The notes under the pieces: model-generated | The model's input: only the letters and a program-made list of their open reading frames with translations | The model's database searches: none | What the model was told of the DNA's origin: nothing | Part shown: piece by piece, positions 6,950 through 14,528 of the stretch | Position numbering within the stretch: position 1 is the first letter of the stretch | How the letters are laid out: each line of letters begins with the position of its first letter | Translations under genes and position numbers: made by a program | DNA from: Oscillospiraceae bacterium | Lineage (GTDB): Bacteria > Bacillota > Clostridia > Oscillospirales > Oscillospiraceae | Assembly (NCBI GenBank): GCA_020025675.1 | Contig: JAHHRS010000038.1 | Location: forward strand, 1-21,783 | Reading direction: 5' to 3' | DNA length: 21,783 nt

Positions 6950-9739
6950 TTACTTATTCCTTAATTTCTTTTGCTTTTGCAGCTTTTCCTGCTTTGGCTC
7001 AGTCTCAGTCTGTAAGGTTTCCGGAAGCTCAGGAACTTTGCCGTCGTTTGGAGCAGCTGCGGATTTTTTCTTTTTGTTTTTTAAAACTGTAAGCAATACT
7101 ATAATAAGTGACACGAGAAGAACCGAGCCTATTGCCACAACAGGGCCGGGAACGCCGCTTTTTTCGCTGCTTATTGCACAGAACACCAGTGTATCACCCG
7201 TTCCGGTAAAAGTGATGTAGCTTCCGTTGCGTCCGGTATTTACATTATTCCAGTTTTCTCCGTCATATACCTTTATCTTAACATCGCTCTCGGTGTCGGG
7301 GCTGGCGAAGCGAACAGTGTAGTTCTGTTCATATGCCTTGCTCTCGTCCTCTATACGCATTACCCACATCTCAAGTGCCTCATGTTCGGTAACCTGAGGG
7401 CCTTTTCCGCTGTAGGGATTGAGTTTGACTTTAGCGCCGTCGGAGAAATCGCCTTCCAAAAGTGCTAACGAAAGAGGAGTGCCTTCTCTCAGCTCTTTGC
7501 TGGCGATTGCAGCCTGTCTGGGTGAATAAACGGCGTCTATGCTGTCGCTGAAATAGAGTTTGCTGTAATTGTATTCAGGCCAGTGTCCGCTAAAGCCGTT
7601 TTTTTCGGGAACCGGGGGAATAAGACTCTCGTCAAGGCTTCCGCCGTATTCAAATTCTACCTCGCCCACAAGCTTTCCATCAGCCATGTATGACATTTTA
7701 AGAGTCTTAAATCTTTCGGGAAGCCCTTTGGTCTTTAAAAATTCCTCGTAACTCTTTCTTACTGCCATACCCTCATAGCTTATGCCGTCAATTGCGCCCA
7801 CACTTTCATGGACATAGACGTTATTTTTAACGCTGTCCTCTACGGTCACATCGGCGTATCCCGCAATTGCACCGCAGCAGGCTGTTGTTGTGTCCGCTAT
7901 TCCTACAAGGCTGCCGCATCCGCTTATTTCGCTTCCGAAACCTGCTATGCCGCCCACATTTGCGTTGCCGTCCAGATCGCACATGGCAAAGCAGTCTCTG
8001 ACAGAACTCTGAGATCTGCCTACTATGCCGCCTACGCATCCGCCCTCGTCGCTCTTTATGCTGCCGTAGCCCTGGCAGTCTTTAATAGTGCCAAGCTCTG
8101 ACAGGCCGCAAATGCCGCCTATATTGTCTTTCTTTCCAACAACGCTGCCTTCATTTATGTTGTAACTGCTGGTGCATTTAGTCTGATATGTAGCTGTGAG
8201 AAAATCGCTCATTCCCACAGTTTCCGAAAGAGTACCCTCCAGGTCAAAATCATACTCAATGCCCATTCCGCCGGCAATGCCGCCCACATTTTTATCAGCT
8301 TCTATACTGCCGTAGTTTACGCAGTTGTCAACTCTTCCCTGATGATCACTGCTTGAAAGTTCATCTGAAATATCCTCAATACGGGTCTTATCTTTGCCGG
8401 AAAGTGAGCTTGCCATAAGTACTATGACGTTTGCCAGCTGCTCACTGACTTTGACAAGTCCATCCGCCATTTCTCCCGTTGAGTAGCTCATTCCCTCCAG
8501 CAGATAGCCCATTTCGTCTGCCATATTCTGTAAATCTTCAGTGTACTGGTCATTCTTGTCAAGCTGATTTAGTATATCATCAAGGTTTGGAAGGTCTGGA
8601 CTGCCTTGACCCTGGCCTTCACCTTGTCCCTGCTCTTGGCCCTGACCTTGAAGGGAATTGTCGGTATTGCTGTCTATGATGTTGTCAAGTATGTTGTCGG
8701 AACTGTCCTTTATGCTGTCCAGAGAATCATACATTTGGTCAGACATATCGCTCATATTTCCCATAGCATCAGATACAAGGTAGTGTAGGAGATATATTTC
8801 ATCGGTAAGATTGACCCCATGCTTTAACTGCATGTACGGCTCCATCTGCCCAACTATGCCGCCCACGTCCTTACGGCCGAACACCTCTGCATAGTTTTCG
8901 CATTTTTCCGCATAGCCTGACTGACGTCCCACTACACCGCCCACGTTATAACCGTAGTGCTGGTAGCCAATAGTGCCTCTGTTGGTGCAGGCGCTTACAA
9001 CACCGGTGGAATAGCCCGCTATACCCCCTGTATCCGTCACAACATTCTGGTCATTGGCCTTTGTGAGCTCAAGATTTGATATATCCAAAATATTGATCTG
9101 GTCAAGCTCCAATCCTTTTTCCGATATGCTTGTGTTAACCTCAGCTTTATTTTCACAGTTGCTTATAATGCCTTCGTTTTTACCTGCTATGCCGCCGGTT
9201 GCACGCTTGCCGTCAATATTTCCGGCTGCTGAGCAATCGGTGACTTTACCCAGATTTTCGCCGCATATGCCTCCTATGTGCTCAAGGCCCTTTACCACAC
9301 CGGAAAATGAGCAATTTTCTACCTCACCGTAGTTGACGCCCACAATTCCGCCAACACTATTCTGGCTGCCCTCCGGGCTTACTTCTCCCTCTACATTCAG
9401 GTTTTTAACAATACCTTCAGCCTGAATATACCTGAAAAGTCCCTGATGGGAGCCGTTGGTGGCGGTTTTCATATTTTTTATTGTGTGTCCCCCGCCGTCA
9501 AAAACCCCGCTGAATGTAGGAATAGGGTAAAATTCTACGCCTGAAAGGTCTATATCATTATCAAGCACCACCGTCAAACCCTCAGACCATTTGTCAAGAG
9601 AGCAGTTAACGGATAACTCCATAAGATCCTCGGCTGTACTTATGTGCTTTTCATTTTTTTCTGCCAGCGCCGTAGGCGTAGCAATGCCGGACAACAGCAC
9701 CAAAGCCAAAGCCAGCGATATTATTTTTTTACTTTTCAT
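6950..9739 (-). CDS. membrane-anchored surface protein with GLUG repeats and a coiled insert
   Basis: A 929-residue exported protein. Signal peptide at 1-26 (ending TALA). A GVFDGGGHTIKN segment near residue 80 opens a parallel beta-type array of GLUG motifs (PF07581; VGGIVG, IGGICGENLG, TGGIAGKNEG units) at about 115-300 and again at about 468-650. The array is interrupted by about 165 residues rich in Met, Asp, Ser and Leu, likely helical or coiled, containing a low-complexity Gly-Gln run at about 360-380. Near residue 680 is a Listeria-Bacteroides-repeat-like unit (ADGKLVGEVEFEYGGS). A single membrane helix at about 858-880 is followed by a Lys-rich cytoplasmic tail. The start overlaps the stop of the RND gene (ATGA), with AAGGAG upstream, so the two are translationally coupled. 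GLUG proteins are often surface adhesins or peptidases, but no catalytic motif is visible; a role with the pump is inferred only from coupling. Confidence 0.8.
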   Translation of the reverse strand: MKSKKIISLALALVLLSGIATPTALAEKNEKHISTAEDLMELSVNCSLDKWSEGLTVVLDNDIDLSGVEFYPIPTFSGVFDGGGHTIKNMKTATNGSHQGLFRYIQAEGIVKNLNVEGEVSPEGSQNSVGGIVGVNYGEVENCSFSGVVKGLEHIGGICGENLGKVTDCSAAGNIDGKRATGGIAGKNEGIISNCENKAEVNTSISEKGLELDQINILDISNLELTKANDQNVVTDTGGIAGYSTGVVSACTNRGTIGYQHYGYNVGGVVGRQSGYAEKCENYAEVFGRKDVGGIVGQMEPYMQLKHGVNLTDEIYLLHYLVSDAMGNMSDMSDQMYDSLDSIKDSSDNILDNIIDSNTDNSLQGQGQEQGQGEGQGQGSPDLPNLDDILNQLDKNDQYTEDLQNMADEMGYLLEGMSYSTGEMADGLVKVSEQLANVIVLMASSLSGKDKTRIEDISDELSSSDHQGRVDNCVNYGSIEADKNVGGIAGGMGIEYDFDLEGTLSETVGMSDFLTATYQTKCTSSYNINEGSVVGKKDNIGGICGLSELGTIKDCQGYGSIKSDEGGCVGGIVGRSQSSVRDCFAMCDLDGNANVGGIAGFGSEISGCGSLVGIADTTTACCGAIAGYADVTVEDSVKNNVYVHESVGAIDGISYEGMAVRKSYEEFLKTKGLPERFKTLKMSYMADGKLVGEVEFEYGGSLDESLIPPVPEKNGFSGHWPEYNYSKLYFSDSIDAVYSPRQAAIASKELREGTPLSLALLEGDFSDGAKVKLNPYSGKGPQVTEHEALEMWVMRIEDESKAYEQNYTVRFASPDTESDVKIKVYDGENWNNVNTGRNGSYITFTGTGDTLVFCAISSEKSGVPGPVVAIGSVLLVSLIIVLLTVLKNKKKKSAAAPNDGKVPELPETLQTETEPKQEKLQKQKKLRNK

Positions 9740-12216
9740 TGGCTGACTCCTTCCGTTATTTCAGGTTTTTCCTCTTTTTGTTCCCATATTTCTTCTTTTA
9801 CTTCCGGTATCTCTTCCACATCGCCAACATCAACAATAGCGTTTAGCGAGCCTCTGAACACACCGTGGACTTCCGCATCTATGACCCCGTCAAGCTTTCC
9901 CCGCACTCTGCCGTTTATGCGGATTGTACCTGTCTTATGGGTAACATTGTTTCCCTTCTTTATGGTGAAGGAAGTTTTCTGGATTATAATGTCGCCCATA
10001 AGCAATATCTGAGGCAACACGCACATAACAAGGAATATTGACATAGTAGTTCCCGTGCCCAGATACATTCCTATTGCGGATATAGTTTCATTGGATGTAA
10101 GGAAGCCTATAACGAAACCTGCTGATACGAGCATGGTTCCTGAGGTTATTATTGTAGGGAAAGCAAGGTTCAAAGTCTCTATCATGGCCTGCTTTAAAGG
10201 CATTTTTTCCTTGAGTTCCATATAACGGTTGGATATAACTATTGCATAGTCAATATTTGCGCCCATCTGAATTGCGCTTACTATCAGGTATGTAAGGAAG
10301 AACAGATTATTATGTGAAATATAAGGTATGGAGAAGTTACACCATATACTGCCCTGAATTATAATGATAAGCAGCAGCGGCAGTCCCACGGACTTAAAGG
10401 TAAATATCAAAACCGCTATAACGAACAATATTGTAAGCACGCTTATAAGCTTATTATCGTTTTCAAAGCTTCTCTGCAGGTCGCTGCAGCTGGTAGTATC
10501 TCCAACCACATAGTAATTATCATAGTATCTTGCCACTATTCCGTGAATTATATTCAGGTATTCAAAGCTTTTATCTCCCTCGATAGGCATGTCGAGTTCC
10601 AGAACTATACGGCTCCAGTCATCGCTCTTGAGCTGCTTTTTGCCGTCGGCAAGCTGTTGTGCCAAATCGTCCAGCTCCTGCTCCATATCCTTGGGCAGAT
10701 TTAAGGATACATCTCCCCGACGCTCGTTGAGATAATCGAACATATCTATAAGCGGCACTGTGTAGTTTTCAAGGTTTGTAACCACCTGCCCGTAATCAGC
10801 TATGTTCATGGCATAGCCGGTATACAGTACCTGAGCCACTTCGTAATCCAGATTTGCAAGCTCTGCAAACTGTCTTGGGTTTAAAGAGCTTGTTATATAC
10901 CAGCCGTTCTTTGCTTCAATATTGGCAAGACCGGTTACTTTTTCCACAAGGCTCAGCTGGCTCACGTCGCTTATAAGTTTAGCTTCCTTTTCATAATCAC
11001 CGGACGGAACTATAATAGCCATCTGGTTGTTTCTTCCGAAAATGCTGTTTATTCTTGCCGCATCAATCTGAGCTTCATTTTTGTGAATTGACTCGGTAGA
11101 ATCCTGAGAATACACATAATTGGCTTTGCTTGAAAATGAGAAAGCAAACACCGCAACGGCTATAAATATAACAGGCATTACAAAGCGGGTAGCATAGACT
11201 GCTTTGCCCAGAAAATTGATTTTGGGAACGAAGTTTTTGTGATGGGTTTTATCAATAAGGGGAGAAAAGACCACAAGCAGACCGGGCATAAGGAAGAACA
11301 CAGATAAAAGGCTCAAAACAATAGCTTTTATAAGTACAACGCCCATGTCGTAGCCCAGCTTGAACTGCATGAAGCTAAGAGCCAAAAGGCCGGAAATTGT
11401 TGTTAAACTACTGGCGGAGATTTCCGGAATAGCCTTGCTCAGTGCGATAACAGCCGCCTCTCGAGCGTCTTTATCCTCTCGCTCCTCCTGAAAGCGGTGG
11501 CACAGGATAATTGCATAGTCGATAGCCAGCGCCAACTGCAAAACTATTGCTATTGAATCGGTAACGAAAGAAATTTCGCCCATGAGATAGTTTGTACCCA
11601 TGTTTAAGATTGCAGCCGCTCCGAAAGTTATCAAAAGCACCGGTATCTCAGCGTAGGTCTTGGATGTGAGCAAAAGGACCGACACAACGATAACAACCGC
11701 AATAATATCAACAATCAGCATCTCTCTGTTTATGATTGCTTTAAGGGGATTTCCCACATCGCTGTGGGTTCTAAGATCGTACTCCTTCAGCTCTTCTTTT
11801 ATTTCACTGTAAGCTTTTATGCTGACTTCATCATTGTTAGTTCCGTCAAAAGTCACAGAGAACAGGGCTGCGGCTGAATTAAAGTGGTGATCCGTATCGT
11901 CAAACTCCACGGATTTTACACCCTCAATATTCTCTATGGTTTTTAGAATATCCTCCGCCTGGGCATAGCTTATGTTTTCCACCATAATGTCAGCTGTGCC
12001 GTAAGTTGTGAATTCCTTCTCCATAAGGTCAAGCCCCTGCCTGGTCTCAGTATTTGATGGCAGGTAATGAGTAATATCATCACAAACCTGAACCCAATTT
12101 CTGGATAAGGCGCAGAACAGAGCGGCGGTTATAAAGATAAAGAATATTATATTTCTTTTATCTACAATTACCGCCGCCACTTTTTCCATAAAACTGCTTC
12201 GCTTATTTTCTTCCAT
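9736..12216 (-). CDS. RND superfamily (MMPL-type) transporter with a Gly-rich cytoplasmic tail
   Basis: An 826-residue transporter with about 12 membrane helices in two halves, each preceded by a large extracytoplasmic loop, as in MMPL/HAE3-type RND proteins that export lipids or hydrophobic compounds using proton flow. The paired Asp-Tyr proton-relay motifs are present: LQLALAIDYAIILCH in the first half (Asp near 233) and IQMGANIDYAIVISN in the second (Asp near 656). After the last helix there is a tail of about 65 residues, GTIRINGRVRGKLDG and onward, with a regular Gly spacing reminiscent of a short beta-helix, then an acidic end. I prefer the ATG at 12216, with AAGG eight bases upstream; an ATG at 12231 has no comparable site. 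The stop overlaps the next gene's start. The substrate is unknown. Confidence 0.88.
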   Translation of the reverse strand: MEENKRSSFMEKVAAVIVDKRNIIFFIFITAALFCALSRNWVQVCDDITHYLPSNTETRQGLDLMEKEFTTYGTADIMVENISYAQAEDILKTIENIEGVKSVEFDDTDHHFNSAAALFSVTFDGTNNDEVSIKAYSEIKEELKEYDLRTHSDVGNPLKAIINREMLIVDIIAVVIVVSVLLLTSKTYAEIPVLLITFGAAAILNMGTNYLMGEISFVTDSIAIVLQLALAIDYAIILCHRFQEEREDKDAREAAVIALSKAIPEISASSLTTISGLLALSFMQFKLGYDMGVVLIKAIVLSLLSVFFLMPGLLVVFSPLIDKTHHKNFVPKINFLGKAVYATRFVMPVIFIAVAVFAFSFSSKANYVYSQDSTESIHKNEAQIDAARINSIFGRNNQMAIIVPSGDYEKEAKLISDVSQLSLVEKVTGLANIEAKNGWYITSSLNPRQFAELANLDYEVAQVLYTGYAMNIADYGQVVTNLENYTVPLIDMFDYLNERRGDVSLNLPKDMEQELDDLAQQLADGKKQLKSDDWSRIVLELDMPIEGDKSFEYLNIIHGIVARYYDNYYVVGDTTSCSDLQRSFENDNKLISVLTILFVIAVLIFTFKSVGLPLLLIIIIQGSIWCNFSIPYISHNNLFFLTYLIVSAIQMGANIDYAIVISNRYMELKEKMPLKQAMIETLNLAFPTIITSGTMLVSAGFVIGFLTSNETISAIGMYLGTGTTMSIFLVMCVLPQILLMGDIIIQKTSFTIKKGNNVTHKTGTIRINGRVRGKLDGVIDAEVHGVFRGSLNAIVDVGDVEEIPEVKEEIWEQKEEKPEITEGVSQ

Positions 12217-12333
12217 ACAATCAACCTTCATTCACAAATTCAGTTCCATAGCCAAATATTAACACATAATTATAAAAAAATCATTAACCGCCGAAATATA
12301 AATGTCACAAATTTTCGCATACTATACACAACA

Positions 12334-12362
12334 ATTATATTCCTTTCTCACAATCTCTGCAA
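12334..12362 (-). promoter_or_regulatory. possible promoter of the RND-GLUG operon
   Basis: On the minus strand TTGCAG (12362-12357) is 17 bases from a perfect TATAAT (12339-12334), about 118 bases before the RND start. A second TATAAT lies at 12274-12269 but lacks a good -35. TGTCACAA occurs twice nearby (12303-12310 and 12364-12371), flanking the promoter, and could be a regulator site; this is speculative. Apart from these signals the gap 12217-12455 shows no gene. Confidence 0.35.
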
Positions 12363-12455
12363 TTGTCACAACTCCCGCTTTGTATAGTTTTCAGTAACAA
12401 AAATACCTTTTATGACAGCGGGCAAAAAATATTTACATAAAATCAAAAAAAGCTC

Positions 12456-12483
12456 TTGACAAATCCTGAAATAAAGTTATAAT
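12456..12483 (+). promoter_or_regulatory. consensus promoter of the tRNA gene
   Basis: Perfect TTGACA at 12456-12461 and perfect TATAAT at 12478-12483, 16 bases apart. The tRNA begins 13 bases further on, so transcription would start only a few bases before the mature 5' end. Confidence 0.8.
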
Positions 12484-12496
12484 AGCAAATGCGTTT

Positions 12497-12570
12497 AGCG
12501 GGATTGTGTAAAGGTAGCACAGCGGACTCTGACTCCGTATGTGAGGGTTCGAATCCTTCTCCCGCTGCCA
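12497..12570 (+). tRNA. tRNA-Gln (anticodon CUG)
   Basis: A 74-nt cloverleaf. The acceptor AGCGGGA pairs with TCCCGCT. The D-stem is GTGT/GCAC with loop AAAGGTA. The anticodon stem is GCGGA/TCCGT with loop CTCTGAC, giving anticodon CTG, which reads CAG. The T-arm is GAGGG/CCTTC with loop TTCGAAT. The discriminator is G and CCA is encoded. A consensus promoter precedes it and a terminator follows, so it is a single-gene unit. Confidence 0.93.
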
Positions 12571-12571
12571 G

Positions 12572-12600
12572 AAAGCTTCGGTTTTAACCGGAGCTTTTTT
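12572..12600 (+). terminator. terminator of the tRNA gene
   Basis: AAAGCT 12572-12577 pairs with AGCTTT 12592-12597, continued inside by CGGTT 12579-12583 with AACCG 12586-12590. The stem is followed by a T run to 12600. Confidence 0.85.
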
Positions 12601-12630
12601 ATTTTATTATTGCTTATTATAATTAATTCC

Positions 12631-12662
12631 TCAATGCCGGATTGTTAAGCTCCGGCATTTGA
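12631..12662. repeat. inverted repeat between two terminators
   Basis: TCAATGCCGGA at 12631-12641 pairs with TCCGGCATTTGA at 12651-12662 with one extra base. No T run follows on either strand, so it is not a clear terminator. Its role is unknown. Confidence 0.4.
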
Positions 12663-12685
12663 ACATTTAAAAAAGCTCTCTTTAC

Positions 12686-12724
12686 AGAGTAAATGCCCGA
12701 CCGTTCCGGTCGGGCATTTACTCT
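12686..12724 (-). terminator. long hairpin overlapping the end of the YolD-like gene
   Basis: AGAGTAAATGCCCGACCG at 12686-12703 is perfectly complementary to the 18 bases at 12707-12724, with a three-base loop. The stop codon and the last glutamate codon of the YolD-like gene lie in the stem. On the minus strand a short CTCT/AGAG hairpin and then CTTTTTT follow (down to about 12670), so termination probably occurs there. Confidence 0.65.
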
Positions 12725-13032
12725 ACCCACATTATATTTTCAATATCTATTGCATTTTGCTCTATTACAAGTTTTCTTTCAATACCGTCTGCTTTTATAA
12801 ATCGTCCTGTAATTTTTCTGTACTCCCCCCGGTCAAAATAAATAAGAGTAATCTTATCCCCTCTTTTAAGCCCCCTCAGTTTAAAATCCAGCTCAGCCTT
12901 CATATCCTCAGCAAGAATAATTTTTTCAGCCTTACGCCTTTCACTCTCTTTTACGGCCTCCTCGTAGCCCTTGAGCGCAGAAAAAGGCATAAACTGCTTT
13001 GCCCTGTCCGCCCTGCTCATTTTCTGTCTCAC
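12718..13032 (-). CDS. YolD-like protein coupled to a Y-family polymerase
   Basis: A 104-residue protein of the YolD-like family (PF08863), small proteins usually found next to UmuC-type polymerases in Firmicutes and thought to support them, perhaps in a UmuD-like way. Visible features are the basic N-terminus RQKMSRADRAKQFMPFSALKGY and a C-terminal beta-rich part (GDKITLIYFDRGEYRKITGRF). The start is a GTG at 13032-13030 that shares the sequence GTGA with the polymerase stop; AGGAGGT lies eight bases upstream. The frame stays open to an ATG at 13098, but that would overlap the polymerase by 70 bases without a binding site. The coupling implies fixed co-expression. Confidence 0.82.
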   Translation of the reverse strand: MRQKMSRADRAKQFMPFSALKGYEEAVKESERRKAEKIILAEDMKAELDFKLRGLKRGDKITLIYFDRGEYRKITGRFIKADGIERKLVIEQNAIDIENIMWVE

Positions 13033-14288
13033 GCTCTGTGACCTCCTATCTGCCGGTTTCTCTCCAGCATAGTAGCTCCCTCCATTAAATCCATACATTT
13101 AAAGATGCCGTTTTTCCCGTGTTTTTTTCTTATGTTCAGCATGGCACTTTGAAGCTTTATCTGCTTTTCCTGCTCCTCCGGACGGGAAAACATGTCGTAT
13201 TGCTGAACATCTTCTGTACTCAAATTACAGTAGCAGATATTTACCTTATGTATGGGTACATCTTTATCCCTTATCCGCTCATACAGCTCCGCTGCACTGT
13301 CGGAAAGCTTTTTAACGGAAGCTGTATAGCATCCTATCCTTATACTGCCCCGTGACTGCTCCCGTCCCGATGAATGTGAATAATCCAGGGACATTGTTAT
13401 AAGATTTGTGGCGTAACCCTGCTCAAACATCTCAAGTCCCAGACCCTCTGCCATCTCCCGCACAATCAGCAGTCCCTCTTCGTATGCGTAGCCCCGAGTC
13501 AGAACCTGCCCTGACGACAGGCTGGTGCTTCTGGGTTTATATGCTTTTATATCTTCCATTCGTACGCTCTCTCTGCCCCATGCGTGGTCAATTAAAAGTT
13601 CCGCATCCACGCCAAAATGCTTATATAAAATATCCTCATTGACCATAGCTATGTCCCGCATATTTTCAATTCCTATACCTGACAGCCTTCTGACTGTGCC
13701 GGGGCCTATACGCCAAAAATCCGTAAGGGGCGTATGCCGCCATAGCTGCTCACGGTAGCTCTCCTCGTTAAGAATTCCTATATTTCCCGGCGTGTGCTTT
13801 GCAATTATATCCATAGCAATTTTGGCAAGATACAGGTTTGTGCCTATGCCGCAGGCAGCGGTTATACCCACAGTGTCCATAACGTCATCAAGTATCATTT
13901 CCGCAAATTCTTTTGGAGTCTGATGCCGATAAGACAGATAGTCCGTCACGTCCATAAAAACCTCGTCTATTGAATACACATGAATATCCTTTGAGGCCAC
14001 ATACTTTAAATAGACCGAGTATACCTTTACCGAATACTGTATATAAAGAGCCATTCTGGGTGTTGCCATTATGTAGTCTATTCCCGGAGGTATCTCAAAT
14101 ACCCGACAGCGGTTTTTAACCCCCAGTGCCTTCATGGCGGGACTTATGGCAAGACATATGGTTTTATCCGTTCTATCAGGGTCTGCAACCGCAAGTCTTG
14201 CTTTCAGCGGGTCAAGTCCTCTCTCCACGCACTCCACGGAGGCGTAGAAAGACTTCAGGTCTATGCACATATAAATTCTGTCCCCCAT
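13029..14288 (-). CDS. Y-family DNA polymerase (UmuC/UvrX-type)
   Basis: A 419-residue error-prone translesion polymerase that copies past damaged bases. The catalytic acidic residues are intact: Asp10 in CIDLKSFYASVE, and Asp108-Glu109 in YSIDEVFMD. The palm/fingers are followed by helix-hairpin-helix segments (LTDFWRIGPGTVRRLSGIGIENMRDIA) and a little-finger domain; the C-terminus has no clear beta-clamp motif that I can be sure of. The length matches UvrX/UmuC proteins. The ATG at 14288 has GGAG nine bases upstream (14300-14297). It forms an operon with the YolD-like gene. I found no complete LexA box (GAAC-N4-GTTC) before it, only a CGAAC half-site. Confidence 0.9.
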   Translation of the reverse strand: MGDRIYMCIDLKSFYASVECVERGLDPLKARLAVADPDRTDKTICLAISPAMKALGVKNRCRVFEIPPGIDYIMATPRMALYIQYSVKVYSVYLKYVASKDIHVYSIDEVFMDVTDYLSYRHQTPKEFAEMILDDVMDTVGITAACGIGTNLYLAKIAMDIIAKHTPGNIGILNEESYREQLWRHTPLTDFWRIGPGTVRRLSGIGIENMRDIAMVNEDILYKHFGVDAELLIDHAWGRESVRMEDIKAYKPRSTSLSSGQVLTRGYAYEEGLLIVREMAEGLGLEMFEQGYATNLITMSLDYSHSSGREQSRGSIRIGCYTASVKKLSDSAAELYERIRDKDVPIHKVNICYCNLSTEDVQQYDMFSRPEEQEKQIKLQSAMLNIRKKHGKNGIFKCMDLMEGATMLERNRQIGGHRA

Positions 14289-14328
14289 TTTCTATTCTCC
14301 TTTTTATACGGTTCGGTTTTATGAGCTT

Positions 14329-14357
14329 ATTATATTCTCTCATTTGGATAAAATCAA
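14329..14357 (-). promoter_or_regulatory. promoter of the polymerase-YolD operon
   Basis: On the minus strand TTGATT (14357-14352) and a perfect TATAAT (14334-14329) are exactly 17 bases apart, about 40 bases before the polymerase ATG. Confidence 0.6.
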
Positions 14358-14449
14358 GCGATTTTTCTCTTTTTCCTATAATTGCACTTTGTATTTCTTT
14401 ATTTATTTTCCTGCCGCCAACTCATTATGCTTAAAAAAGCAATAATTCG

Positions 14450-14478
14450 TTGACCTGATATTAAATCCGTAGTATCAT
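14450..14478 (+). promoter_or_regulatory. promoter of galT
   Basis: TTGACC at 14450-14455 and TATCAT at 14473-14478 are 17 bases apart, about 50 bases before the galT start codon. It is divergent from the polymerase promoter. Confidence 0.55.
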
Positions 14479-14528
14479 CAGTAAAAGACTGCTTTAAATA
14501 AATACGTTAACACAAGATGGAGGAAACT

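Noticed and set aside
8600..8660. Short tandem repeats in the Gly-Gln region, as a possible CRISPR or VNTR
   Set aside because: It is a coding low-complexity stretch in frame with the GLUG protein; unit length is too short and irregular for CRISPR.
12497..12570. tRNA-Gln as an integration site for a mobile element
   Set aside because: No integrase gene and no second copy of the tRNA 3' end were seen in the window.
13033..13098. YolD start at ATG 13098
   Set aside because: It has no ribosome binding site and overlaps the polymerase by 70 bases; the GTG at 13032 has AGGAGGT at ideal spacing and a GTGA overlap.
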